45,399 bases of DNA from a virus: IMG/VR virus record IMGVR_UViG_3300032236_001041, positions 1 through 45,399 of that record; one strand, given 5' to 3'. The translations under genes were made by a program, and so were the position numbers. The notes below the pieces were generated by a model. That model worked only from the letters and a program-made list of their open reading frames with translations, had not been told where the DNA came from and ran no database searches. Shown piece by piece: positions 7,082 to 14,897 of the stretch (within the stretch, counting starts at the first letter, position 1; the number at the start of each line of letters is the position of its first letter).

Positions 7082-7105
7082 AAAAAAGGAGCGTAGAAAC
7101 GCCCC
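7082..7105 (-). terminator. Terminator of the late operon
   Basis: On the minus strand, stem GGGGCGT / ACGCTCC (one G-T wobble) with a TTCT loop is followed by TTTTTT. It lies 31 bp beyond the stop of the last late gene. Confidence 0.85.
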
Positions 7106-7135
7106 CTCGTTATTTTTAGTTTAGATGAACCTTCT

Positions 7136-7585
7136 TTATTGATCTACAAACAATCCGTTTAACCATCCTTTTAAAAATACTCCGTATTTATTAGGATTCT
7201 TGTTTGCCAGATTCAAGTAATATTTTACACGAATCACTTTAAAGTTAGCCCGGGTAAGAGCTGTCCTTAATGAATCGCAGTTAGATTTTTTGTTTGTCTG
7301 GATAATAGCTTTCAAAGAATCGTTTTCTTTCTGCAAAATATCCCTTTCTGAAATACTATTTTCAGCAATATTTACAATCTCAGTTTTCAAACTATCGTAT
7401 TTGCACTGCAGCTTCATGTACAAGCTATCATCTATAGGTGAAACCAATGTTGTATCTCCATTAGAAACTACTGCTATTGGTGCTTTCTGCTTATTACAGC
7501 TAATTACTACTAATGGTCCTATTACAACTATAGTAGCTATTAGAAATGCAATTAATAATTGTTTATGTATCCAATATTTTTCCAT
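7136..7585 (-). CDS. Putative lysis-cassette lipoprotein with coiled coil (149 aa)
   Basis: Last gene of the late operon, overlapping the endolysin start by one base (TAATG). A hydrophobic N-terminal segment (LLIAFLIATIVVIGPLVVISC) ends in V-I-S-C, a plausible lipobox with Cys30. Residues about 60-115 form a polar coiled coil. Size and position resemble Rz/Rz1-type lysis accessory proteins. It could equally be an inner-membrane protein with a single N-terminal anchor. Confidence 0.6.
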   Translation of the reverse strand: MEKYWIHKQLLIAFLIATIVVIGPLVVISCNKQKAPIAVVSNGDTTLVSPIDDSLYMKLQCKYDSLKTEIVNIAENSISERDILQKENDSLKAIIQTNKKSNCDSLRTALTRANFKVIRVKYYLNLANKNPNKYGVFLKGWLNGLFVDQ

Positions 7586-8175
7586 TATGCCTGATTATTT
7601 AAGTGAGCAATTGTGTTTTCATCCATCTCTCCGGTAACATTTAATCCTGCCGCTTCCTGAATCTCTCTTATACCGGTGCCTAATCCTTGGTTAATTGCAG
7701 CATCGCATAAATCCTGAGCAATACCGTAATCATTCAATCGATCGCCCTGGAATTTATCCCAGTAGTTTGCTTTGAATATTACTGCAGCAGTTTCTTGTGA
7801 TAGGTTCTGCATATCCTGAAGGGTTGCAGTTCTGCCCAGGTACTTACCAAGTTCTGGAGCTGTTACACCCCAAGTAGTTCCGATGCATTCGCCAACACCT
7901 TGTTTGCCACCGGTATAGTTACCATCATCGGTAGTGTCTTTGTTATCCCATCCACCCTCAATAGTGATCCTATGTGCAAAAGCTTTGTCGAAATTGGAAA
8001 GGAACTGAATACTAGAAGAATCTTTATCAACTGTAAATACTCCGTTGAGTGTACCAGCAATAATGAGCATTCCATCTACACGGATATTATTTACTTTTAA
8101 TTCTTGCCCAGCTGTAGCGTAAAGTATTCTCGGTTTATCATTCGAGTTTACGTCTTTTATTATTCTGATCTTCAT
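7585..8175 (-). CDS. Endolysin: GH108 muramidase
   Basis: 196 residues in three parts: an N-terminal small beta domain (1-50, SH3/KOW-like opening KIRIIKDVNS), a glycosyl hydrolase family 108 catalytic domain beginning at ITIEGGWDNK with the catalytic glutamate E73, and a C-terminal helical peptidoglycan-binding part (QEAAGLNVTG). GH108 enzymes cleave the glycan strand of peptidoglycan. No signal peptide is present, so export relies on the holin-like proteins encoded upstream. Confidence 0.88.
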   Translation of the reverse strand: MKIRIIKDVNSNDKPRILYATAGQELKVNNIRVDGMLIIAGTLNGVFTVDKDSSSIQFLSNFDKAFAHRITIEGGWDNKDTTDDGNYTGGKQGVGECIGTTWGVTAPELGKYLGRTATLQDMQNLSQETAAVIFKANYWDKFQGDRLNDYGIAQDLCDAAINQGLGTGIREIQEAAGLNVTGEMDENTIAHLNNQA

Positions 8176-8861
8176 TAGAAAGGTAGTTTAAGTTTAGGAT
8201 AATAAAAATAGATAGTCTTTTTCAAGTCATCTATTCCAATAGCGTATCTGGTATAGTCTGAATCTGTTGTATATTCATTAGGAGCTATCCAACTTTCAAC
8301 TTTACCATTATATATAATTACCTTCCAATAGAAGTCTGGTTGAGGTACATTTCCCATTAAACTATCACCATACAAACAGCCAGTGTAAACATAAATAGAA
8401 TCGTGAGTAGGTGCCAATGTCTTTAAGACATACATTTCTAAAGGCTCCCATGAGTGTTCATTAAAAAAAGGATACTGAGGTGCAGTATTTGTATAATACA
8501 TACTTTCTTTGGCAGCATCTAAATCAAAGTTGAAAGCCGTAAATGGAGAAAGATGTCCTTTATCACGACCATGGAAGCGGTCAAAGTTCTTATTGAATGC
8601 TTTATACTCATTATCATTTGCAACCTGATAACGGGCATCTATTAACGGATCCTGATGGAAAGATGCTGTAGTTTTCCTATCAATTTTCACAGTTGAAGTT
8701 GCATGTGCTGTGGTTTGAATATACCAGCTTATTAATGGACTTTTTAAAACAGTGTCATACTCTAAGGTATAATACTTATGATGAACTGTAATTGTGTGTT
8801 GTGCAAATACACAACTAACTAAGTCAATGCTCATTGAGAGCAGGAGTAATACTTTTTTCAT
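8175..8861 (-). CDS. Secreted DNA/RNA non-specific endonuclease (NUC1 type)
   Basis: 228 residues with an N-terminal export signal (KKVLLLLSMSIDLVSCVFAQ); cleavage after FA-Q is likely, and L-V-S-C17 is also a possible lipobox. The NUC1 active site reads D100-K-G-H103 (usually DRGH), with N125 in TNTAPQ as the metal-side asparagine and a WEPLE helix after it. These enzymes cut single- and double-stranded nucleic acid with Mg2+. It lies inside the lysis cassette and overlaps the upstream gene by four bases. A periplasmic or extracellular nuclease made late could clear DNA on lysis or attack incoming phage DNA. Confidence 0.87.
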   Translation of the reverse strand: MKKVLLLLSMSIDLVSCVFAQHTITVHHKYYTLEYDTVLKSPLISWYIQTTAHATSTVKIDRKTTASFHQDPLIDARYQVANDNEYKAFNKNFDRFHGRDKGHLSPFTAFNFDLDAAKESMYYTNTAPQYPFFNEHSWEPLEMYVLKTLAPTHDSIYVYTGCLYGDSLMGNVPQPDFYWKVIIYNGKVESWIAPNEYTTDSDYTRYAIGIDDLKKTIYFYYPKLKLPF

Positions 8862-9265
8862 TTAATAAATATTTTATTGTAGAACAGATTGAAACACCAG
8901 TTTCTAAGGAAGGATATAAGTAGCAAGAAAACTACTATAGATTGAATAGGTAAATGCTGCGTAAATAACAGAGCTATTAATATTGCTAATATGTTGCATC
9001 CCTCTCTTAGTATTTTGCCTATATGCCATGCATCTGTGAGGTAATCAGGATAATTTACTTTGAAGTACATCAGATAAAAGAACCTATGCCCTTTTGATGG
9101 GTCGTTATCTATATACTTGTTTTTCCAACTAACATTCGGACACCAGAAATAAGGATTATAGTCTTTAAAAATACTTACGCTGTAATGGTCTTTGATTGTG
9201 TCCATAAAAGCATCTAAGATGCCACTAAGGCAATAAAATAGAATAGGAATTAATAAGTAAATCAT
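8858..9265 (-). CDS. Conserved membrane protein (135 aa)
   Basis: A hydrophobic N-terminal segment, a conserved-looking soluble region (HYSVSIFKDYNPYFWCP, SWKNKY) and two C-terminal hydrophobic segments (NILAILIALLF, IVVFLLLISFL). I recognise this as a family seen in many Bacteroidota phages and genomes, without known function. Its place between spanin and nuclease puts it in the lysis region. Confidence 0.7.
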   Translation of the reverse strand: MIYLLIPILFYCLSGILDAFMDTIKDHYSVSIFKDYNPYFWCPNVSWKNKYIDNDPSKGHRFFYLMYFKVNYPDYLTDAWHIGKILREGCNILAILIALLFTQHLPIQSIVVFLLLISFLRNWCFNLFYNKIFIK

Positions 9266-9267
9266 GA

Positions 9268-9444
9268 TTATAGTTTATGTGATAAAAGGCTTGTTAATTG
9301 CTCCCTCAATTCTTTAATTTCTGTTTTTAGTTCCTTAATTTCTTCATGTACCAAACCATAACCGAACCTTGCGGCATCCTGATGGGTAGCCTCTGGATTA
9401 AGTAAGACATAATCTTTGATAGATTCGAGCTGTTGGTCTGTCAT
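9268..9444 (-). CDS. Small coiled-coil protein (58 aa)
   Basis: The start overlaps the upstream stop (TAATG), and the frame ends two bases before the next gene. The C-terminal half is a heptad-rich E/K helix (HEEIKELKTEIKELREQL). Not recognised. The tight packing with neighbours supports a real gene. Confidence 0.65.
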   Translation of the reverse strand: MTDQQLESIKDYVLLNPEATHQDAARFGYGLVHEEIKELKTEIKELREQLTSLLSHKL

Positions 9445-9641
9445 TATTTGCTGTTTAATTCAGTTTGTTTCAATATGTATTCAATCAAATCATTTTTAGC
9501 TGCTTCGAATGAATGAAAGTGCCAAGGGCATTCTGGCAATCCAGATGAATGGATTAAGTGAGTCCAATATTTAAAGAACAGAAACCTTGTTTTCTGCACC
9601 TCAACTACATATCCTCTTTCGTAATTTTTAATTCTATACAT
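9444..9641 (-). CDS. Small hypothetical protein (65 aa)
   Basis: Start taken at ATG 9641 (MYRIKNYERGYVVEV), overlapping the spanin stop by eight bases; a longer in-frame start at 9683 would lie deep inside the spanin gene. Aromatic-rich (FLFFKYWTHLIHSSGLPE). Similar short proteins occur in Bacteroidota phages; function unknown. Confidence 0.65.
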   Translation of the reverse strand: MYRIKNYERGYVVEVQKTRFLFFKYWTHLIHSSGLPECPWHFHSFEAAKNDLIEYILKQTELNSK

Positions 9642-10263
9642 CAGAATCTCTTTTCTTTCTAACAAAGCCAAATAAATAAGCAAGCGGATTCCCTTTCAAA
9701 TAGATTGATGCTGCTATGAATATGCAAACCATGCTGATGCCGATAACAACTATCCAATCAATAAAGCTCCATCCTGACTTCTTAACGACATCTTTAACGG
9801 CTACCTGCTTAACAAGATGCGTGCTGTCAACAGTATGGACTGTTTCTATTTTGGAAATAGTCGAATCGCTTGTTTTGTGCTGCTCTGTTGACTTGCTGTC
9901 CTTTATCTTGATGGACTTTATAGGAGTATTGGAAGTAACTGTATAGCCGCCCTCTTTGGTTGGATTAATAATAACTGAAGGATGCCCTGATTCAGGGCAT
10001 CCTTTATCTATCCAACGCGGAGTCCAAGTTGAACTATCGCCGCCGACCAACTCCACATCTATACTATTGTTGTCAGTTGTAGAACTGCCCTCAGACTTAT
10101 TTAAGTCAGATGTATTAATGCTGGCACTATCTACCTTCTTAACGGTTGTACTATCGGTAGAAGTCTTAGTGATATGTTTAGAAACGTTGCAGCTGGATAG
10201 AACTACAATCGCAGCAAATAGCCACGCAATTAATATGCCTGATAAGATTAGTTTTTGTTTCAT
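9634..10263 (-). CDS. Putative u-spanin: lipoprotein with C-terminal membrane anchor
   Basis: 209 residues. The N-terminus is a lipoprotein signal with lipobox L22-S-S-C25. A long polar, Ser/Thr/Lys-rich middle follows, and near the C-terminus (about 168-190) there is one strong transmembrane segment (WIVVIGISMVCIFIAASIYL) and a basic cytoplasmic tail. An outer-membrane lipid anchor and an inner-membrane span in one chain is the defining layout of unimolecular spanins such as T1 gp11, which fuse the two membranes in lysis. Its place next to holin-like genes agrees. The outer-membrane destination is inferred. Confidence 0.7.
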   Translation of the reverse strand: MKQKLILSGILIAWLFAAIVVLSSCNVSKHITKTSTDSTTVKKVDSASINTSDLNKSEGSSTTDNNSIDVELVGGDSSTWTPRWIDKGCPESGHPSVIINPTKEGGYTVTSNTPIKSIKIKDSKSTEQHKTSDSTISKIETVHTVDSTHLVKQVAVKDVVKKSGWSFIDWIVVIGISMVCIFIAASIYLKGNPLAYLFGFVRKKRDSDV

Positions 10264-10265
10264 AA

Positions 10266-10391
10266 TTACGGTTTTGGTTTACTACTTTCAAATCTTTCTT
10301 TTGTCAAGTCATGTAAAATACTTGTGCCTGTGGTATGGTATTTTATTTTGTATTTACCAAAAACTATTTTTACATCATTATTTTTACTCAT
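10266..10391 (-). CDS. Very small hypothetical protein (41 aa)
   Basis: Frame beginning MSKNNDVKIVFGKYKIKY, two bases before the spanin gene. Beta-rich and basic. Not recognised. The only support is the tight spacing and protein-like composition in an otherwise unexplained 186-bp gap. Confidence 0.45.
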   Translation of the reverse strand: MSKNNDVKIVFGKYKIKYHTTGTSILHDLTKERFESSKPKP

Positions 10392-10448
10392 AGATTAAAT
10401 GAATGCTACCTGCATTCGAGGTTATTATTTGTAAGTAGAATGTGTATA

Positions 10449-10721
10449 CTATTGTGGTTTTTGTTCAGTTGGCGCTGGTGCCTCATCCTTTGAAGGTGTG
10501 CCACCTCGAACCAACGATACTATTTGCGCTACTGTTGCAACGCCACTCATTACAGCAATAAATATCAATGTTGAATGGTATAAGTCTAATACCTTGTCCT
10601 CATACTTGTAAGAAGCCCAAACAAATACAACTGTAGCAGCCAAAGCAGCTATTACACTGATAAATCTTTTGTGGGAAATACTTCCCCCTTCACCCAACAT
10701 TGATTCAATAAATTTTTTCAT
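10449..10721 (-). CDS. Holin-like two-span membrane protein (90 aa)
   Basis: A short polar start is followed by two hydrophobic segments (VIAALAATVVFVWASY and TLIFIAVMSGVATVAQIV) and a charged, proline-rich tail. Size and topology fit a class II-like holin, and the genes around it are lysis genes. Two candidate holins lie side by side, and which one makes the lesion cannot be told here. Confidence 0.65.
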   Translation of the reverse strand: MKKFIESMLGEGGSISHKRFISVIAALAATVVFVWASYKYEDKVLDLYHSTLIFIAVMSGVATVAQIVSLVRGGTPSKDEAPAPTEQKPQ

Positions 10722-10722
10722 A

Positions 10723-10947
10723 TTACTTTTTCTTTTTAATGTGATTATTCGCTTTCAACTGCTTCCAGTAATACACCATTGCTATAATACTTGCTCCTAT
10801 TGCACAAACTCCACTTATAAGGCTAATAATGGCATTTACTGAAGCTATACTAAATGCAGCAAATAAAAATGTGCATACTATTGACATTAGCCCGTCTACT
10901 GTCTTTTGGAACTCATGTATCATCGATGTATTTTTATGGGTTAACAT
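10723..10947 (-). CDS. Holin-like small membrane protein (74 aa)
   Basis: Two hydrophobic segments (MSIVCTFLFAAFSIASVNAI and VCAIGASIIAMVYYW) and a very basic C-terminus (NNHIKKKK). It is one base from the other holin-like gene, suggesting a holin/antiholin pair. A shorter start at the internal ATG (MIHEFQKT) is possible. Confidence 0.6.
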   Translation of the reverse strand: MLTHKNTSMIHEFQKTVDGLMSIVCTFLFAAFSIASVNAIISLISGVCAIGASIIAMVYYWKQLKANNHIKKKK

Positions 10948-10948
10948 T

Positions 10949-11356
10949 TTATTTATTAATAGATTTTAAGCAATGATCAGGCTGAATTTTATCTAATGTA
11001 TTCGCTAACCATACCCCTGTTTTACTTAGTTTTCCGCTTCTCTGGTTCTTACCTAATACACTGCTGATAGTTTCATCCTCATTCCCAAATCTATCAACGC
11101 TATCACTCTTAATGAGCAAGGAATTAAATAACTCAGAACAAACAACATTGCCCGTCTGGTCTTTTACAACTGCCATTATAAAGAACTTACCGCCTATACT
11201 ATTCAATCCAATACCAATATGACGGTTATATAAAGACTTGATTATTCCCCATACTATGCCTATAGTATAGAACACAAACATTAGTACTGTTGCTATTGTA
11301 TACATCAGCACCCCAATGAATATATTTTTACTCGCTCCAGTTGGTTGCTTGTCCAT
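10949..11356 (-). CDS. Hypothetical membrane-anchored protein (135 aa)
   Basis: One long N-terminal hydrophobic segment (IFIGVLMYTIATVLMFVFY, continuing to about residue 40) is followed by a soluble domain of about 95 residues. The family occurs in Bacteroidota phage lysis and tail regions, with no known function. It overlaps the upstream secreted protein gene by 29 bases. Confidence 0.65.
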   Translation of the reverse strand: MDKQPTGASKNIFIGVLMYTIATVLMFVFYTIGIVWGIIKSLYNRHIGIGLNSIGGKFFIMAVVKDQTGNVVCSELFNSLLIKSDSVDRFGNEDETISSVLGKNQRSGKLSKTGVWLANTLDKIQPDHCLKSINK

Positions 11357-11801
11357 ACTGTAAGATTAAATTGTTTACAATTATTGGTTGATATTGCGCC
11401 AATCGTTGAAAGAAATTAAACTGTCCTATATAAAGTACATTAGGATAATTGCCGTTGCTATCTTTATATACAAAAGCACCTGTAGAAGTATTAACCATAA
11501 CAGTATTATCGGCTGTAGTTGGTTTAATAAAGTCAGGAATGAACGCTCCTAAATAATCTCCGTAATTGCCATTATCATCCTCTGAGTAATGTTTCACAGC
11601 CCACACCAAATTCAATACTGAATCACACGGATTGTAAAACATAGACTTTAATTGAGCCTTACGTTTAATTGTAGTATTGCCTTTTACTAAGTCAGGGATA
11701 TTCATCACTATTTGCAAGGCATGGAAAGAAGTGTCTAATGGAGCACTTGCCTTACAAACTAAAGAGGAAACTAAAAGAAGAAAGAACAATAATTTTTTCA
11801 T
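11328..11801 (-). CDS. Secreted protein in the late operon (157 aa)
   Basis: Sec signal peptide KKLLFFLLLVSSLVCKASA, with cleavage most likely after ASA. The mature part has no recognised domain. It follows the signal-bearing fibre-like gene at ten bases, so the two are co-expressed. It could be a tail-tip or fibre partner, or an exported factor acting on the envelope. Confidence 0.7.
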   Translation of the reverse strand: MKKLLFFLLLVSSLVCKASAPLDTSFHALQIVMNIPDLVKGNTTIKRKAQLKSMFYNPCDSVLNLVWAVKHYSEDDNGNYGDYLGAFIPDFIKPTTADNTVMVNTSTGAFVYKDSNGNYPNVLYIGQFNFFQRLAQYQPIIVNNLILQYGQATNWSE

Positions 11802-11811
11802 GTGTATTAAA

Positions 11812-13281
11812 TTAAAATGTTGATAATGCTGTACGAACCCATGTATTAGTAGCTGTACATATGTATATATAAGTTGCTGTTACTCTTATCTCTCCAGTGG
11901 TGCCTACATCGCTACTACTTGAAGGAGCTGTATTTAATGCTGATAGTCTATATTGAGTAGCTTTAGATGAACCATTTACTTGTAATTTATTAACCCCATC
12001 ATCTCCACCATATCCAGCTAATATATTTCCACCTGACACACATAATCTAAGCCCAGATGTCGAGTACCGCTGAATATCCATTTGGCTACTTCCTGAACCA
12101 TTAAATGCGCTTATATCTATTCCGTCACTTTTAATATTATAACCAGTATTATACTTCCACCATCTTATAGGGTAATTGGTAACGCCTGAAAATGAATTAG
12201 CATTGAATGTAGGGTAAATATCAAGTCCTATCAATACATCATTAGCTGCTGCTGCATTTAAAGTAGGACTTATTACAGTTCCTTGCGCTAAATTAGCAGA
12301 TGCGGTTACTGTGTTGTTAAATATGTTTAATCCAGTCCATGTATTAGAATATCCTAACATCGCACCACTTACAGCCTTCCTCCATCCACCTGCGAAGTAG
12401 TTACTATCTAAGGTGAGAAATGAAGGCGTACCGCTCCCACTACCCCTTCCAAATACTGTATAAGGGCTTTGCGTTGCTAATGACATTGAGCCACTCCATG
12501 CCCCACCTACCCTTGTAAAATTGATAGGAGTTGTATGGATACTCCCGGAAGTATTTAAAGTAATTGTAGAAAGTGGAAGAATAGTAGTTGAGTCTACTTT
12601 TACCGGACTACCAGATGTACCTGAACCAGTTAAACCATAACCTGCATTTACAGAAGTTATATAACCTAAAGACCTTACATATCTTCTTGACGAGAATGTA
12701 TCTGTAAACCCATGAGATAAAGAAGCCGCATAATTTATACTACCATTATGAGCAGTATCATAAAAATAAATATTATTATCAGATGCCGAACTACTTATTA
12801 TAAATGCAGAATAGTTTGTATATGGATATTTTAAAAACTGATTATTCCAAGAAAATTGATTTGCTGATCCTCCGTTTGGCTGTACACTTAAAACATTCCA
12901 TTCTGTAGAGCTGTCATAAATATTCCAGGTATATGTTTTATTGATATAAGTATTAAAAGTGTTGAAATTTTTAAAAGTAATCTGCTTTTTGTTACCATAC
13001 ACAACTCTATTTGATGCTATAGTATCGTCAGCCGTATAAATTGTATTTCCTCCAGAGCCTTTTACCCAAACGCCACTATTTTTAATGTAAAAAATACCTG
13101 ATTTTATTGCTATCGCCCCATTAGGAGCTTTACTTAAAGTATCTAAAGCAGGAACCATAACGCTATCAGCCTTTAAGCCGTTGTATTCATAATAACCAGT
13201 ATTAGGTTTAAGCCAATTAATCTGAGCGTTTGATTTGATTAAAACAATAGACAATATAAAAAGTAATAATACTCGCTTCAT
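11812..13281 (-). CDS. Fibre-like protein with Sec signal peptide (489 aa)
   Basis: I place the start at ATG 13281 (MKRVLLLFILSIVLIKSNAQ), not at the in-frame ATG 13332: the signal peptide begins there and a late promoter motif lies just upstream (13291-13307). The mature protein is long, rich in G/S/T/N with beta repeats, and ends in a compact region (ATYIYICTATNTWVRTAL) like those at the ends of Bacteroidota phage fibres. The position after the tail collar protein fits a receptor-binding or appendage role. A signal peptide on a virion-type protein is odd. Confidence 0.75.
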   Translation of the reverse strand: MKRVLLLFILSIVLIKSNAQINWLKPNTGYYEYNGLKADSVMVPALDTLSKAPNGAIAIKSGIFYIKNSGVWVKGSGGNTIYTADDTIASNRVVYGNKKQITFKNFNTFNTYINKTYTWNIYDSSTEWNVLSVQPNGGSANQFSWNNQFLKYPYTNYSAFIISSSASDNNIYFYDTAHNGSINYAASLSHGFTDTFSSRRYVRSLGYITSVNAGYGLTGSGTSGSPVKVDSTTILPLSTITLNTSGSIHTTPINFTRVGGAWSGSMSLATQSPYTVFGRGSGSGTPSFLTLDSNYFAGGWRKAVSGAMLGYSNTWTGLNIFNNTVTASANLAQGTVISPTLNAAAANDVLIGLDIYPTFNANSFSGVTNYPIRWWKYNTGYNIKSDGIDISAFNGSGSSQMDIQRYSTSGLRLCVSGGNILAGYGGDDGVNKLQVNGSSKATQYRLSALNTAPSSSSDVGTTGEIRVTATYIYICTATNTWVRTALSTF

Positions 13282-13290
13282 AAAACAAAA

Positions 13291-13307
13291 GTAATTAAAA
13301 TAATTAC
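13291..13307 (-). promoter_or_regulatory. Late promoter motif before the fibre-like gene
   Basis: Minus-strand GTAATTATTTTAATTAC, whose end overlaps TACTTTTG, a TAnnTTTG element. Only four bases separate that element from the ATG at 13281, so the transcript would be nearly or completely leaderless. Confidence 0.7.
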
Positions 13308-13354
13308 TTTTTAGTTGTGTTTTTTTATTCATGTCAATAATTTTTATTTATAAG

Positions 13355-14893
13355 TTAATAACGGATATATAAATACATACCTATTGAGAATGGTCTGCTT
13401 TCAATATCCATGCTCTTTAAATTTGAATTATCAATAACCCCATTAAGTGAACCTCTACCAGTTCTCATAGATTCATCAGGGTTGCTACTTGCTCCAAATC
13501 CATCTACACCACCACCTGCATATCTTCCACCTGTACGAGCTAAGTAATAAGAATAAGGAGCAATAACACCGCTTTCGTGCATTGTGTGGTCGTGCGGCTT
13601 AATTACATCTTTTAGCAAATCCAATGCTCTTACACTGCCATTTGAAGGATCAACTACTCTTAAATACATACCACCAGCTAAAACTGTAAGATTTGTACCT
13701 AAAGAGTTTTTTTGATAGAGCACCAACATTCTTGGTAGTCTGAATGTAGTAGTGCCATTGCCATAGCTAAACTTGCCTTTATTTGGGTAAACCTCTGCTG
13801 TATTGTCTACATATCCCCACTGCCCTGATGATGTGCCCTCATTAACTATCTGAGCTGATTGTAGCTTATTTACTATCCAATCCCATAACCTTGGATAATC
13901 AGAACGATTATAATATAAAGGAGTAAAATTGCTATTAGTAAATGTCTGGTCAGTATCTCCGTACTCACCATTAAATAACAGGCAGTTTTTATAAGGATGG
14001 GAACTTTCTATTGCTGCACTGTAGAATAGCTCTCCTACTTGTTTAACGCCCTCTGAAGATTGCGCTACCTGCCAGTTACTGCCATCATAAAACAACCATA
14101 TCTGTTCACCCTGACATAGATATATATAATCCAAAGCAGCACTCAAATACATTAATTTATCACCCCCTTGGAATGCTAATTTTGCGTTCTTATGTGAACC
14201 TCCCTCGCTGATAAATGCTATTAGTTTATTATTTGTAACAGTATTAGAGGCAGGTAAAGTAATAGTGATAGCTGATGAAGCTCCCTGTATCAGATTTAAC
14301 GACCCCATGTAAGTCTGGTCTAATGTAACTGTAGCAGTAATAACATTAGTAGAAGAGAATAACTGCCCTGCAGAAGATGTGCTTCCTGGAGCCTGTATGT
14401 TTACTGATGGCTGAAAATGCAGAATAAATATTTCCTGATCTCCAAAAGTATCACCTGAGTTTTTAAGATAAAAACCACCTGCAGGATTGTAACCTACCTC
14501 ATCACTTTTTAGCGTACCAAATCCTCGTCTTTCTACATCGTACTTCCATCCTGCCAACGTAGCATCTGAGTAAGATGTTGCGCCTACTGTCATTCCTGAG
14601 CTTAGCCCTGCAACTAACTCCATATCATTTCTTGGAGTCATGTTTTCAGTAGTCTTATCGGTAATATAATTGATAATTAACGCACCTCCAACCGTAGGAG
14701 TGCTATTATAGTACCCCATTACTCTATAAGTAGAATTTGGAAGGTTACCAAAGGTAATATTACCAGGCTGAGACGGCATGGCAAATGATTGGTAAGCAAC
14801 TACTGTAGCTGGAGCAGAAGTATCATATATTGCAATTACAATATACCCTGTACTGTATCCGGTTTGATTTACTGTTAAATCTATACTTGCCAT
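13355..14893 (-). CDS. Tail collar-type fibre protein (512 aa)
   Basis: The N-terminal beta-rich domain (about 1-100, SIDLTVNQTGYSTGYIV) probably attaches to the baseplate. The C-terminal third has the tail-collar layout: TTTFRLPRM, then KPHDHTMHESG with clustered histidines, then an S-R-P-F-S-I-G-M-Y-L-Y-I-R-Y ending. The histidines may bind metal in the trimer. It lies four bases after the baseplate gene. Confidence 0.78.
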   Translation of the reverse strand: MASIDLTVNQTGYSTGYIVIAIYDTSAPATVVAYQSFAMPSQPGNITFGNLPNSTYRVMGYYNSTPTVGGALIINYITDKTTENMTPRNDMELVAGLSSGMTVGATSYSDATLAGWKYDVERRGFGTLKSDEVGYNPAGGFYLKNSGDTFGDQEIFILHFQPSVNIQAPGSTSSAGQLFSSTNVITATVTLDQTYMGSLNLIQGASSAITITLPASNTVTNNKLIAFISEGGSHKNAKLAFQGGDKLMYLSAALDYIYLCQGEQIWLFYDGSNWQVAQSSEGVKQVGELFYSAAIESSHPYKNCLLFNGEYGDTDQTFTNSNFTPLYYNRSDYPRLWDWIVNKLQSAQIVNEGTSSGQWGYVDNTAEVYPNKGKFSYGNGTTTFRLPRMLVLYQKNSLGTNLTVLAGGMYLRVVDPSNGSVRALDLLKDVIKPHDHTMHESGVIAPYSYYLARTGGRYAGGGVDGFGASSNPDESMRTGRGSLNGVIDNSNLKSMDIESRPFSIGMYLYIRY

Positions 14894-14897
14894 AATA

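Noticed and set aside
9956-10393. Plus-strand frames of 76-145 aa opposite the spanin and small genes
   Set aside because: They run opposite genes that have signal, membrane or catalytic motifs and tight operon spacing; typical antisense shadows.
13282-13332. Start of the fibre-like gene at 13332
   Set aside because: The added 17 residues translate the promoter motif itself (YFNYF-like) and would bury the signal peptide; ATG 13281 fits better.
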